Of a stretch of DNA of 64,000 nt, positions 49,403 to 58,785 are shown in pieces. Both the position numbers and the translations under genes were made by a program. The stretch's first letter is position 1, and each line of letters opens with the position of its first letter. Under the pieces are notes generated by a model that saw only the letters and a program-made list of their open reading frames with translations, was not told the origin of the DNA and ran no database searches. This DNA comes from Hymenobacter properus (GTDB lineage Bacteria; Bacteroidota; Bacteroidia; Cytophagales; Hymenobacteraceae). The stretch lies in NCBI RefSeq assembly GCF_015694735.1, contig NZ_JADQDP010000008.1:86044-150043 (forward strand), read 5' to 3'.

Positions 49403-50050
49403 ATGCCAGTTTCTACTATCCTTCAGTCTTCTGCATACCCGGCAGATATCCCCCGGCAGTGGGCACCGCCGGGAGAGTTACTGCTTACAATCACGTCACC
49501 TAGCCCTGTTTTCTTGGCGGGTGAAGACCGGGAAGCCGCCCTTGTCGCGCAATTAATCGCCCGCGACGAACGGGCGTTGCGCGTACTCTACGACCGGTAC
49601 GCCAACAACCTGCTGACAGTGATTCTGCGCGTGGTGCGCGACAAAGCCCTGGCCCAGGACGTTCTACAGGAAGGCTTGCTCAAAGTCTGGCTCAGCATTG
49701 CCAGCTACGATGCCTCGCGGGGCCGTCTCTTCACTTGGATGGTGCGCGTGTGCTGCAACCAGGCCATCGACGCGGTGCGCAGTCCCCGGCACCGCTTCAA
49801 CTCCGCCACCCAATCGCTGGATATTACCGGGGTCCAGCGGGCACAGGCCGCGACCAGCTTTAACCCCGAGCACATCGGCCTGCGCGAGCTGCTGCTGCAC
49901 CTCAAGCCCCGGCAGCGCGAGGTCATCGACCTGCTCTATTTCGGCGGCTGCACCCAGGTAGAAGCCGCTGAGCAGCTGGGCATTCCCCTGGCCACCGTGA
50001 AAACCCGCGCCCGCGCCGCCCTGCTGGTACTGACCCGGTTTTCTAATTAA
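49403..50050 (+). CDS. ECF-type RNA polymerase sigma factor
   Basis: A sigma-70 family extracytoplasmic-function factor. Region 2 reads RALRVLYDRYANNLLTVILR, then DVLQEGLLKVWLSIASYD, and region 4 carries the helix-turn-helix CTQVEAAEQLGIPLATVKTR. The ATG at 49403 gives 215 residues; an upstream non-ATG start is possible, and the first ~35 residues are not conserved. No anti-sigma gene of the usual type follows; a diheme cytochrome comes next in the same direction. Its target promoters are unknown. Confidence 0.9.
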   Translation: MPVSTILQSSAYPADIPRQWAPPGELLLTITSPSPVFLAGEDREAALVAQLIARDERALRVLYDRYANNLLTVILRVVRDKALAQDVLQEGLLKVWLSIASYDASRGRLFTWMVRVCCNQAIDAVRSPRHRFNSATQSLDITGVQRAQAATSFNPEHIGLRELLLHLKPRQREVIDLLYFGGCTQVEAAEQLGIPLATVKTRARAALLVLTRFSN

Positions 50051-50118
50051 GCACCTGTATTCTAACTGGCTAATAGTACGCTCTTGTCATTTTCTTTTAA
50101 CCCCTAACGCCTGACCCG

Positions 50119-51717
50119 ATGGCCCACTTTCATCACCTCCGAGTGCCCGCTCTGCTCGTTTCCGGTTTGGCCGTAATAGCGGCTGCCGCCTGCCAGGGCG
50201 GAGGCACGACCCAGACCAATAATGAGGCGGCTACGGCTCAAAAGGCCGATACCACGCAGGCCGGGGCTCCTTCCACGGCTTTGCAAGCGGGCAGTATTGA
50301 GCGGGGGCGCGAGGTATTTCGCCACGAGACCTTTGGGGATGAAGGTTTCTGGACCGACGCTGCCCGCATGCCCCAGGGCATGAAAGCTGCCCGGCTGACG
50401 GTGCTTGACGCGTTGAAAGCCGGCGTCAACTTCGATGTGGAGGCCATGCCGGCCGACTTGAAAGCGGCCCTGGCCAGCGAGGTAAAAACCGACCACTCGC
50501 CCGCGAAGGCACCCAGGCTCAACGACCCGGCCACCCTCGAAGCGCTGGTGAAGGCCAACGCCGTCATCGGCATGGTGCCCAAAGGCGCGAAGGTGGGCGT
50601 CACCTGCGCCCTGTGCCACACCATCACCGACAAGTCGATGTACGAGTTGACGGGTAAAGGCACCATTGGCAAGCGCATCGATGGGCCAACGCAGCACGCC
50701 CTCAACGTGGGCAAGTTGCTGGCGACCTGCGCGAACACGCGGGCCTTTTTCACCACCGCGCAGCTGCAGATGCCCGATGGCAGCACCATCGGCCGGGCCG
50801 CCAAGGGCTTGACGGCCCAGTCGACGGAAGCCGAGTTCGACGCCTATTTCAGCAACCCGAAGTACTACCCCATCGGCTCGTTTGACGACTCCCCGGACGG
50901 GGTGGGCAACCCGATTCACATCACGCCCTTTTTCCGGCAGGATTTGGCCGCGCCCTACGGCTCGTCGGGCCAGAACAGCGACCTGAACGACTTCAACAAC
51001 ACGGTGTACACGGCCCTGTTCGACCAAAGCAACCTGCTCTCGGAGGGCGGGCGGCAGTTCATTCACACGCTGGGGGCGGCCGCTGGCGACTCGATGCTGG
51101 CCGGCTACACCAAGGTGCTGGCCGCCACGGGCGTCACGGGCTACCCCTACGTCACGGCTGCGCTCAAAGGCAAGCCCGGTGAGCCGCCCACGCCCACCGG
51201 CAAGCGGGTGGATGAGCAAAAGCTGCGCGACCTGCAAGCCTACGTCAACAGCCTACAGGCCCCGAAGGGCGTGGTGACCAGCACCGCGCTGGTGGCCAGC
51301 GGCCGGGCGCTGTTCGTGGCGCAGAAGTGCACCTCGTGCCACAACACCAATCAGGGCGAAGCCGTGCAGTCGAAGCTGGTGCCGATGAACGTTATCTGGC
51401 CTGCCTACGCGCCCAAAGTCATTGCTCAGCGCAAAGCCCCGCTCACGCCCATCCAGAATTCGCCCGGCACCTTCGATGACAAGATGGTGGTGGTAGATGC
51501 CAGCCCCGGCGGCGGCCCGCGCGGCAACGCGCTGCCCCTGCTGCTGGACCTGGCCCGCAAGCCGGTTTTCCTGCACGATGACTCGGTGCACAGCCTCGAC
51601 GAGCTGCTCAATCCCAAACGCGGTAAAACGGCCCCGCATCCTTTCTACGTCGTCACGCCTTCCCAACGCACCGAGCTGGTGGCGTACTTAAAAAGCCTGG
51701 ACACCGACAGCAAGTAA
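50119..51717 (+). CDS. Exported diheme cytochrome c-like protein
   Basis: A 532-residue lipoprotein; the hydrophobic start ends in IAAAAC, a lipobox. Two c-type heme sites are seen: CALCH near residue 164 and CTSCH near 404, so the protein has two cytochrome domains, the second more typical. The segment YGSSGQNSDLNDFNNTVYTA and the C-terminal DDSVHSLDELLNPKRGKT recall di-heme peroxidase-type or alcohol-oxidase-type cytochromes, but I do not assign an activity. It follows the ECF sigma gene by 68 bp and may be controlled by it. Confidence 0.82.
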   Translation: MAHFHHLRVPALLVSGLAVIAAAACQGGGTTQTNNEAATAQKADTTQAGAPSTALQAGSIERGREVFRHETFGDEGFWTDAARMPQGMKAARLTVLDALKAGVNFDVEAMPADLKAALASEVKTDHSPAKAPRLNDPATLEALVKANAVIGMVPKGAKVGVTCALCHTITDKSMYELTGKGTIGKRIDGPTQHALNVGKLLATCANTRAFFTTAQLQMPDGSTIGRAAKGLTAQSTEAEFDAYFSNPKYYPIGSFDDSPDGVGNPIHITPFFRQDLAAPYGSSGQNSDLNDFNNTVYTALFDQSNLLSEGGRQFIHTLGAAAGDSMLAGYTKVLAATGVTGYPYVTAALKGKPGEPPTPTGKRVDEQKLRDLQAYVNSLQAPKGVVTSTALVASGRALFVAQKCTSCHNTNQGEAVQSKLVPMNVIWPAYAPKVIAQRKAPLTPIQNSPGTFDDKMVVVDASPGGGPRGNALPLLLDLARKPVFLHDDSVHSLDELLNPKRGKTAPHPFYVVTPSQRTELVAYLKSLDTDSK

Positions 51718-51825
51718 GCTCCCGGCGGCCAGTAGGCAGCTGCGCAGGACTTTGCCGCTACCCGCCTCAGAGCGGCCTTTCAATCAGGCAATCCATTTTC
51801 CATCGTTCACCATTTTCCCAATCCC

Positions 51826-52689
51826 ATGAGCTACATCAAAGCCGGCCAGGATGCCAACGGCGAAGACATCAAGCTGCACTACACCGACCAGGGCCAGGGG
51901 GCCGTGGTGGTGCTTATTCACGGCTGGCCCCAGAGCCACGAGGCCTGGACCTACCAGTTGGGCGAGCTGCCCAAGCACGGCCTGCGCGTGGTGGCCTACA
52001 CCCGCCGCGGCTTCGGCAACTCGTCCAAGCCCTTCGAGGGCTACGACTATGACACGCTGGCCGACGACCTGAAGGCCGTGCTCGACACGCTGAACCTGCA
52101 AAACGTGACGCTGGTGGGCTTCTCGATGGGCGGCGGCGAAGTGGCCCGCTACATGAGCCGCCACGGCGGGGCCCGCGTGGCCAAAGTGGCCTTTGTGTCA
52201 TCGGTGACACCTTATTTGCTCAAAACCGACGACAACCCTGATGGTGTGGACAAATCCACCTTCGACGACATCCAGGAGAACATCGCCAAGGACCGGTTCG
52301 GCTTCCTGCAAACCTTCGGCAAGCAGTTCTACGGCGACGGGCCACTGAGCAACCCCGTGAGCCAAGCCGTGCTGGACTGGTCGTTCGGCATGGCGGCGCT
52401 GGGCTCGCATCAGGCCACGGTGGCCTGTGGCCACGCCTTCGCCGAAACCGATTTCCGCCAGGACCTGGCGGGCATCAAAGTGCCGGCCCTGGTCATCCAC
52501 GGGGCCGATGACAAGACGGTGCCCATCAAAAACAGCGCCGACCGCATGAGCCAGCACCTGCCCCACGCCACCTACATCACCTACGACGGCGCGCCGCACG
52601 GCCTGTTCATCACCGAAAAGGACAAGCTCAACCAAGACCTGATTGCCTTTGCTACCGGCGCGGACGTGCGCGCCGGCCAGAATAGCTAA
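51826..52689 (+). CDS. Alpha/beta hydrolase, haloperoxidase-like
   Basis: A 287-residue soluble enzyme. The oxyanion start IHGWPQSHEAW, the nucleophile elbow GFSMGGGEVAR, the acid region IHGADDKTVPI and the late His in APHGLFITEKD form a complete catalytic set. The form is typical of the non-heme chloroperoxidase/esterase group; physiological substrates of that group are mostly unknown. A strong bidirectional terminator separates it from the next, convergent gene. Confidence 0.93.
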   Translation: MSYIKAGQDANGEDIKLHYTDQGQGAVVVLIHGWPQSHEAWTYQLGELPKHGLRVVAYTRRGFGNSSKPFEGYDYDTLADDLKAVLDTLNLQNVTLVGFSMGGGEVARYMSRHGGARVAKVAFVSSVTPYLLKTDDNPDGVDKSTFDDIQENIAKDRFGFLQTFGKQFYGDGPLSNPVSQAVLDWSFGMAALGSHQATVACGHAFAETDFRQDLAGIKVPALVIHGADDKTVPIKNSADRMSQHLPHATYITYDGAPHGLFITEKDKLNQDLIAFATGADVRAGQNS

Positions 52690-52706
52690 GCGGCTGCTTA
52701 ACCTCG

Positions 52707-52743
52707 AAAAGCCCCGGTCCTGCGAAGGAGCCGGGGCTTTTTT
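52707..52743. terminator. Bidirectional intrinsic terminator
   Basis: A-rich GCCCCGG, 13-base loop, CCGGGGC followed by six T: the stem has an A-run on one side and a T-run on the other, so it ends both convergent hydrolase genes. Confidence 0.9.
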
Positions 52744-52780
52744 GTGGAGCGACTGGCGGCGCCAACTTGCTAACGTCCGC

Positions 52781-53734
52781 TTACTCCCCGGGCGACCGTT
52801 GCGGTTTTCGCCGCGCCGACCACAGCCAGAGCCCCCCGGCCAGCAGCACCAGCGCGGCCCCTACGATAGCCGCCTGGGGCAAGGCCGGTGCCGTCGTTTC
52901 TGATTTTTCTGGTTTTACTCCGGCAATGGCGGCATCAGTAAAGGCCGCGCGGCTGGTGACGGCCAGAATCAGGCGCGCGGCTTCGGCGGGCTGGTCCCAC
53001 TGCGGAAAGTGGCCGCAGTGCTCGAACCAATAGAGGCGCGCATCCGGGAATTTCTCCAGCGCCAGGGCCGACTGGCTGGGCAGGCACACCCGGTCCTGCC
53101 GGCCCCAGCCAATGACCAAGGGCTCGGGAATGCTGCCCTGGGGGGCGGGTAGCTGCACTTCGCCGTGCGCCAGCTGGTCGAGCAGCTCGTCGAAGGCGGG
53201 CGAGTGGGCAAAGCTGTACATCTCGTCGCGGGCTACCTGCGCGTCCACGGCCCAGGGCCGGGCCGAAAACTGCGGCAGCAGCACGGTGCGCCCCACGGCC
53301 GAACCGGCCAGCGCGGGCATCACCGGCTGCAGGGCCCTCACCAGCTTCCCGGACAGGGACACCGAGTGGTAGAAAAACGGCACCTGCCAGCCCTGCCAGA
53401 ACCCGCCCGGGTCCAGCGACACCACCGCGCCGAGCACGCCGCCGCGCCGGGCCAGCTCCAGCACCAGCCGCGCGCCCATCGAACTGCCTACCGCGTCGAT
53501 GCCGAGCAGGTCGTGTTGGGCCAGAAAGTCCGTCACCGCATCGGCCAGGGTGCCGATGGAATGGAGGCCGGCCAGCTTCGGGGTGTCCCCGTGGCCGGGC
53601 AAGTCCACGGCAATGACGTCGCGCTCGGCTGCCAGCGGGTCGAGAATGGCGTTCCAGGACCGCCAGCTGCCGCCGAGGCCGTGAACCAGTAACAGGGGGC
53701 GGCCGGTGCCGCGGCGAACGAAGTGCAGGTCCAT
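52781..53734 (-). CDS. Alpha/beta hydrolase with C-terminal membrane anchor
   Basis: A 317-residue hydrolase. Seen: LLLVHGLGGSWRSW (oxyanion region), the nucleophile in AVGSSMGARLVLELA, the acid region GWGRQDRVCLPS, and the His in FEHCGHFPQW. After the fold, residues ~285-307 form a hydrophobic helix (AAIVGAALVLLAGGLWLWSA) with a basic tail, an unusual C-terminal anchor for this family. It is convergent with the other hydrolase and leaves about 290 bp to the tra operon. The substrate is unknown. Confidence 0.9.
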   Translation of the reverse strand: MDLHFVRRGTGRPLLLVHGLGGSWRSWNAILDPLAAERDVIAVDLPGHGDTPKLAGLHSIGTLADAVTDFLAQHDLLGIDAVGSSMGARLVLELARRGGVLGAVVSLDPGGFWQGWQVPFFYHSVSLSGKLVRALQPVMPALAGSAVGRTVLLPQFSARPWAVDAQVARDEMYSFAHSPAFDELLDQLAHGEVQLPAPQGSIPEPLVIGWGRQDRVCLPSQSALALEKFPDARLYWFEHCGHFPQWDQPAEAARLILAVTSRAAFTDAAIAGVKPEKSETTAPALPQAAIVGAALVLLAGGLWLWSARRKPQRSPGE

Positions 53735-53942
53735 AGAGAAGGGAAAAGTGTAACACCTAAACGTAGGGCGGCAATAAATGGCTCACCACATCGGTCCGGC
53801 ACGTTGGGTCCACGTGATGCTCACGCAAACGGTAGTTTTCTTACTATTTCAAGTTTAAAGGCTGTGCCGTTCGTGTGTCGGGGCTGCACCTCACCATCGA
53901 ATTCTAACCATTCGTCAACTTTCTACCCAAGCGGTTTATAGC

Positions 53943-53966
53943 CCGGATAGGTTTGTAGCGTCAAAT
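53943..53966 (+). promoter_or_regulatory. tra operon promoter, extended -7
   Basis: CCGGATAGGTTTGTAGCGTC contains the -7 box TAGGTTTG at 53948-53955, with TTCT 23 bases upstream. Transcription would start near 53961, about 67 bases before the first tra gene. The sequence nearly repeats the DUF3945 promoter at 38645-38667. Confidence 0.65.
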
Positions 53967-54027
53967 CACGGTTTGGCAAGTTCACGCCCGGGCCGGTCGG
54001 CCTGGGGTGCCACGCTATTTCCCCGCG

Positions 54028-54855
54028 ATGCTCAGCGCCTATTCCTGGGGCCAGTTTGGCCTTTTCGTCCTGGTTGTGGTTGTTCTGTACTACCTGGTGG
54101 TGGGCCTGCTCTACTACCGGGTAGAACTCACGGCCCTGCTGACGCCGGGCAAAAAGATGGCCGGTGCCCAGCTCGCCGGCGTGGGCGGCAGCGCGGCGGC
54201 TCCGCCCTTGCTGGTGCGTCCCACCTCAGCCTTCGTGAAGGCCACGCCGGGGGTCACGGAAGTCCGGGAAGATGCCGATGACGCGGAACGTACCGAAGCC
54301 GGCGCAGACCAGAACCTGCCGGCGGCAGCCGAGCCCTTGGTCAGCGGGGTACTGCCTGACTCCACCGGTACAGCCACTGGCCACGACGAAAGCACCAGCG
54401 ACACCGCCCCAATGGAGGCCACGGCCGCCGCGGGCGACGAGGCGCAGGTGCAGGACGAAAACCGCACCGAGGAAGCCGACCAGGCCGATGAGCACCTGGC
54501 GGCGCTGGTCCGGCGCGAATCCCATAACCCGCTCCCGGATTCAATGGCGGCGGATGCGCAGGTTGAGGGGGCACTGGAGCCCGAAACCGTGCAGCTGCCC
54601 CTGGTAGCGGATGGCTACGAGCCCCTGGCCAGCTTCGAGGAACCGGTGGCTTCGCGGCTGGACATCGCCCCCGTGGACCCGCCCCGGCTGGTGGCCGCCG
54701 CTTCGGTTGCTGAATACCTGACCCTGCTGCAAGCCGGCCAGCAGCCCGCGCCGCCGGTCGAGTTGGCCGGCACCACCCTGGCCGAGCAAATGGCCCAGCA
54801 GATGGCCCTCAACCACGCCGAGCTGGATGACCTCTTCGGCCCCGACGATGAGTAG
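54028..54855 (+). CDS. Membrane-anchored acidic hypothetical protein, first gene of the tra operon
   Basis: A 275-residue protein with one N-terminal helix (GQFGLFVLVVVVLYYLVVGL) and a long, acidic, Ala/Glu/Asp-rich soluble part with little predicted structure. The ATG at 54028 is preferred over a GTG at 54007. The end, QMALNHAELDDLFGPDDE, is a short helix with an acidic tail. It occupies the place where Bacteroidota tra regions usually have a variable gene before TraE. I do not assign a function beyond probable membership of the mating apparatus. Confidence 0.68.
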   Translation: MLSAYSWGQFGLFVLVVVVLYYLVVGLLYYRVELTALLTPGKKMAGAQLAGVGGSAAAPPLLVRPTSAFVKATPGVTEVREDADDAERTEAGADQNLPAAAEPLVSGVLPDSTGTATGHDESTSDTAPMEATAAAGDEAQVQDENRTEEADQADEHLAALVRRESHNPLPDSMAADAQVEGALEPETVQLPLVADGYEPLASFEEPVASRLDIAPVDPPRLVAAASVAEYLTLLQAGQQPAPPVELAGTTLAEQMAQQMALNHAELDDLFGPDDE

Positions 54856-54902
54856 CGCGGCCTTCTTCCTAATCATTGATTCCCGATTCCTTTTCCCTTG
54901 CC

Positions 54903-55220
54903 ATGACTAAGAAACCTTTCGTTACCTCGCTGGCCCTCGTGGTTCTGCTATTAAGCTCACAACTGCTTTACGCTCAGACCGGGGGCGGCAACGGCACGGC
55001 CGGCATTCAGGATGCCACCACCCAGGTCACCAGCTACTTCGACCCGCTGACCAAGCTCATGTACGCCATCGGCGCGGTGCTGGGCCTGGTGGGGGCCATC
55101 AAGGTCTACGGCAAGTGGAACGCCGGCGACCAGGACACCCAGAAAACGGCCGTGTCGTGGTTTGGCTCGATGATTTTCCTGGTCATCGTAGCCACGGTGG
55201 TGCGCTCATTCTTCCTCTAA
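54903..55220 (+). CDS. traE: Conjugation protein TraE-like (DUF4134)
   Basis: A 105-residue inner-membrane protein. After a signal-type segment (VVLLLSSQLLYAQ) come two helices, LMYAIGAVLGLVGAIKVYGK and GSMIFLVIVATVVRSFFL, with WNAGDQDTQK in the loop, the DUF4134 pattern. It corresponds to TraE in CTnDOT-type systems, analogous in size and topology to VirB2/VirB3-like channel proteins. The ATG at 54903 gives the standard signal peptide. It is 10 bp upstream of traF. Confidence 0.92.
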   Translation: MTKKPFVTSLALVVLLLSSQLLYAQTGGGNGTAGIQDATTQVTSYFDPLTKLMYAIGAVLGLVGAIKVYGKWNAGDQDTQKTAVSWFGSMIFLVIVATVVRSFFL

Positions 55221-55230
55221 GCCGTCGCCC

Positions 55231-55563
55231 ATGCCCATCTACGACCTCAATCGCGGCATCAACAAGCCCGTCGAATTCAAGGGCCTAGTGGGCAGCAACA
55301 TCTACTTCCTGGCCGCCGGCATCGGGCTGGTGTTCGCCCTGTTCGTGACCTGCTACCTGCTGGGCCTGCCGCTGGTGCTCACGGTGCTGGTCACCTTCCT
55401 GGCCGGGGGCGGCATGTGGGCCGGGGTCTTCGCCCTGAACCGCCGCTACGGCGAGCACGGGCTGATGAAGGCCGCCGCCCGGCGCTCGTCGCCCCGGTAC
55501 ATCACCAACCGGCACAGCCGCTTATTCCAACGCCTCAACGAAGACCCGACCAGCCGCGCCTAG
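55231..55563 (+). CDS. traF: Conjugation protein TraF-like (DUF4133)
   Basis: A 110-residue inner-membrane protein. The N-terminus PIYDLNRGINKPVEFKGL and two helices (YFLAAGIGLVFALFVTCYLL and VLTVLVTFLAGGGMWAGVFA) match DUF4133, the TraF of CTnDOT-type systems and VirB3-like. A basic tail follows. It lies between traE and the traG ATPase, the usual order. Confidence 0.92.
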   Translation: MPIYDLNRGINKPVEFKGLVGSNIYFLAAGIGLVFALFVTCYLLGLPLVLTVLVTFLAGGGMWAGVFALNRRYGEHGLMKAAARRSSPRYITNRHSRLFQRLNEDPTSRA

Positions 55564-55590
55564 CGGCTGGTTTGGGTGCTTTCTCTGCTT

Positions 55591-58077
55591 ATGAGCAATA
55601 AGGTTCTGCCCTCCGTATCCCTCGAATCCAAGCAGCCCATCTACAAGGTGGAGAAGGATTGCCTCATCTCGAAGAATGCGGACGTAACGGTGGCGTTTCG
55701 GCTGGATTTGCCCGAAATCTTCACCCTCTCGCGGGAAGACTACGCCCAGCTGCAGGCCGCCTTCGTGAAGGCCGTGCGCCTGCTACCCGACCACTGCGTG
55801 GTGCACAAGCAGGACTGGTACGTGGAGGATAAGTACGCACCCGGCTTCGAGGCCGAGCGCACGCTGCTCTCGTCGGCCTACGAGCGTCACTTCAACGAGC
55901 GGCCCTTCCTGAACCACTTCTGCTACCTCTACATCACCAAAACCTCGTCGGAGCGGCCCAACTGGGGCAGCACCTCGGGGCTGCTGGCCCGGCGAAACAT
56001 CGTGCCCAAGGACATGCTCGACACCAAGGTATTGGAGAGCTTTTTCGACAACGTGGGCCAGTTTGTGCGCACGCTGGAAGGGGTGGGGCCTACCAACGCG
56101 CCCTACATCCGCTCGCACCGGCTTACGTCGGATGAGCTGGCCGGCACCGCCGAAAAGGCCGGCCTGCTGGAAAAGTACCTGGCGCTGGACCTGTCCGACC
56201 AGGCCCTGCAGGTGGACCTGGATTTGACCGAAGGGCTGAAAGTGGGGGCGGAGTTCTGCCAGATGTTCTCGGTGGCCAACCTCGATGACTTGCCCACCTC
56301 GGTGGAAACCGACATTCGCTACGAGCAATACAGCACCGAGTACTCGGACTTCCCCATTTCGTTTGCCGCGCCGCTGGGGCTGCTGCTGGGCGCGAATCAC
56401 ATCCTGAACCAGTACGTGTTCCTGGATAACACCACCAAGACGGTCAAAACCTTCGAGCAGAAGAAGGACCGGCTCAACTCGCTCTCGCTCTACTCGCGCC
56501 AGAACGCCATCAACTTCGAGTACTACAACGCCTTCCTCAACGAGCTGATTGCCCATAAGCGCCGGCCGGTGCGGGTGCACTGCAACGTGCTCACCTGGGG
56601 CCGGCATGAGGAGGAGCTGACCGAAGTGCGCAAGTTGGTGAACGCCGCCTTCAACGCCATGAACTGCAAGCCGCGGCAGAACACGGTGGACATCGCCGCG
56701 CTCTACTGGGGCGGCATTCCCGGCAACGCCGGCGACTTTCCCTCAGAGGAAACCTTCTACACATTCATCGAGCAGGCTGTCTGCTTCTGGGCCTGCGAAA
56801 CCAACTACCGCAGCACCGGGGCCACCAAGGGCATTAAGCTCTCCGACCGCCTCACGGGCAAGCCAGTGCTGGTCGACATTTCGGATGAGCCGATGAAGAA
56901 GCAAATCATCTTCAACCGCAACAAGTTCGTGCTCGGCCCCTCGGGCTCGGGCAAGTCGTTTTTCACCAACCACATGGTGCGCCAGTACTACGAGCAGGGC
57001 GCCCACGTACTGCTGGTCGATACCGGCAACTCCTACAAGGGCCTCTGCGAGCTGGTGGGCGGGGTCTACTTCACCTACGAGGAAGACGACCCGATTGCCT
57101 TCAACCCCTTCCTGATTTCGGGTAAGCTCGACCTCGAGAAGAAGGAGTCTATCAAAACCCTGCTGCAGGCGCTCTGGAAAAAGGACGACGAAAGCGTGAG
57201 CCAGTCCGAGTACGTGTCGCTCTCCACAGCCGTCAGCCTGTATTACGTGATGCTGGAAGCCAACGCGCTTATCAAGCCGAGCTTCAACACGTTCTACGAG
57301 TTTGTTAAAGGACCTTATCGCAAGATTCTGGAGGAGGAAAAAGTCCGGGAGAAGGATTTCGACATCGACAATTTCATCTACGTGCTCAAGCCCTACTACC
57401 GGGGCGGCGAGTACGACTACCTGCTCAACTCCGAGAAAGAGCTGGACCTGGTGCAGGCCCCCTTCATCGTGTTCGAGCTGGACAACATCAAGGACCATCC
57501 TATTCTGTTTCCGGTGGTCACGCTCATCATCATGGAAACCTTCATCTCCAAGATGCGCAAGCTGAAAGGGGTACGGAAGATGATTCTGATTGAGGAGGCC
57601 TGGAAGGCGTTGACCACGCCGGGCATGGCGGCCTACATCAAGTATCTCTTTAAGACGGTGCGCAAGTTCTTCGGCGAGGCCATCGTGGTGACGCAGGAAA
57701 TCGACGACATCATCGGCAACGAGATTGTCAAGGACGCCATCATCAACAACTCGGACTGCAAGATTCTGCTCGACCAGCGCAAGTTCATCAACCGCTTCGA
57801 TGAGATTCAGGCGCTGCTCTCGCTTACGCCCAAAGAAAAGGACCTGGTGCTGAGCATCAACCGCGACAACAAGGCCACGCGGGGCCGCTACACGGAGGTG
57901 TTTATCAGCCTGGGCGGGGTCGTGTCGAAGGTGTACGCCATTGAGGTGTCGAAGGAAGAATACGTGACCTACACCACCGAGGAAACCGAGAAAGTGCGGC
58001 TGTTCGAGAAGCTCAAGCAGACCGGCGACATGCCGACGGCCATCAAGCTGTTCGCCAATGAGCTGCGCGAAGGGTAG
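55591..58077 (+). CDS. traG: Conjugation ATPase TraG (VirB4-like)
   Basis: An 828-residue cytoplasmic ATPase that powers pilus or channel assembly. The ATG at 55591 is chosen over an in-frame start 15 bases upstream. Walker A is LGPSGSGKSFFTNH (about residue 449), Walker B RKMILIEEAWKALTTPGMA, and the sensor segment EAIVVTQEIDDIIGN follows. The N-terminal ~430 residues are the family's assembly domain. Its presence and completeness show that the element encodes its own mating machinery and is conjugative rather than only mobilisable. Confidence 0.95.
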   Translation: MSNKVLPSVSLESKQPIYKVEKDCLISKNADVTVAFRLDLPEIFTLSREDYAQLQAAFVKAVRLLPDHCVVHKQDWYVEDKYAPGFEAERTLLSSAYERHFNERPFLNHFCYLYITKTSSERPNWGSTSGLLARRNIVPKDMLDTKVLESFFDNVGQFVRTLEGVGPTNAPYIRSHRLTSDELAGTAEKAGLLEKYLALDLSDQALQVDLDLTEGLKVGAEFCQMFSVANLDDLPTSVETDIRYEQYSTEYSDFPISFAAPLGLLLGANHILNQYVFLDNTTKTVKTFEQKKDRLNSLSLYSRQNAINFEYYNAFLNELIAHKRRPVRVHCNVLTWGRHEEELTEVRKLVNAAFNAMNCKPRQNTVDIAALYWGGIPGNAGDFPSEETFYTFIEQAVCFWACETNYRSTGATKGIKLSDRLTGKPVLVDISDEPMKKQIIFNRNKFVLGPSGSGKSFFTNHMVRQYYEQGAHVLLVDTGNSYKGLCELVGGVYFTYEEDDPIAFNPFLISGKLDLEKKESIKTLLQALWKKDDESVSQSEYVSLSTAVSLYYVMLEANALIKPSFNTFYEFVKGPYRKILEEEKVREKDFDIDNFIYVLKPYYRGGEYDYLLNSEKELDLVQAPFIVFELDNIKDHPILFPVVTLIIMETFISKMRKLKGVRKMILIEEAWKALTTPGMAAYIKYLFKTVRKFFGEAIVVTQEIDDIIGNEIVKDAIINNSDCKILLDQRKFINRFDEIQALLSLTPKEKDLVLSINRDNKATRGRYTEVFISLGGVVSKVYAIEVSKEEYVTYTTEETEKVRLFEKLKQTGDMPTAIKLFANELREG

Positions 58078-58106
58078 GCGGCTGATTTCAACCAAAGGGA
58101 AAAATC

Positions 58107-58754
58107 ATGAAAACGAGAATCACGCTCTTAAGCTTGGCCTTACTAGGTTTTGGCATAAATAAGGCTTCCGCGCAGCTGGTGGTTACGGCCCCGGTGCTGG
58201 AGGTGCAGTCGGGCGTGCAAACCGGCCTGCAGAATACCATGAAGGGCCTTTCCTCGGCGGCAAACGTGCTGGTGAAGGCCGGCGTGAAGGAGCAGGAACT
58301 GACCAAGGTCTTCTCGGAAAAGAACCTGCAGCTGGCCAAAACCTGGTACGATGGCCTGCTGCAAGTCAGCTCGGCGGTGCGTGGCTACCGGCGCGTGCAA
58401 TCGGTGTTTGAGAAGCAGGGCCGAATCATTCAGAACTATTCGACGGCCATCGAAACGCTGCGCCAGTCGCCCTACGTGGCCCCGGAACAACTCTCGGCCA
58501 TGACGACGATTTACACCAAAATGCTGACCGAAAGTGCCAATACGCTCTCGGATTTGCAGACAATCGTGAGCCCGGCCATGCTCAAAATGACCGATGCCGA
58601 CCGGATGCGCTTCATCGACAAGCTCGACGCGAAAATCACCGACCAGCTGGGTCTCATCAACTACTTCAACCAGCGCAACCTCGTGCAGATGCACTTGGCC
58701 GAACAGAAAGCGCAGGACGCGCAGGCCCTCAATGCGCTAATGGGCGCCCGCTAA
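58107..58754 (+). CDS. Tra-region periplasmic protein, TraI-like (copy 1)
   Basis: A 215-residue exported helical protein; the signal peptide ends at NKASAQ. The body is a long coiled-coil-type helix bundle (WYDGLLQVSSAVRGYRRVQS, TDADRMRFIDKLDAKITDQ). It resembles the DUF4141/TraI type of CTnDOT-like systems, a VirB5-like position between the ATPase and TraJ. It is followed 31 bp downstream by a homologue of the same length, so the two are a tandem duplicate. Confidence 0.75.
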   Translation: MKTRITLLSLALLGFGINKASAQLVVTAPVLEVQSGVQTGLQNTMKGLSSAANVLVKAGVKEQELTKVFSEKNLQLAKTWYDGLLQVSSAVRGYRRVQSVFEKQGRIIQNYSTAIETLRQSPYVAPEQLSAMTTIYTKMLTESANTLSDLQTIVSPAMLKMTDADRMRFIDKLDAKITDQLGLINYFNQRNLVQMHLAEQKAQDAQALNALMGAR

Positions 58755-58785
58755 GGGCTACTTCCACTTTCACAGGCTAACTACT

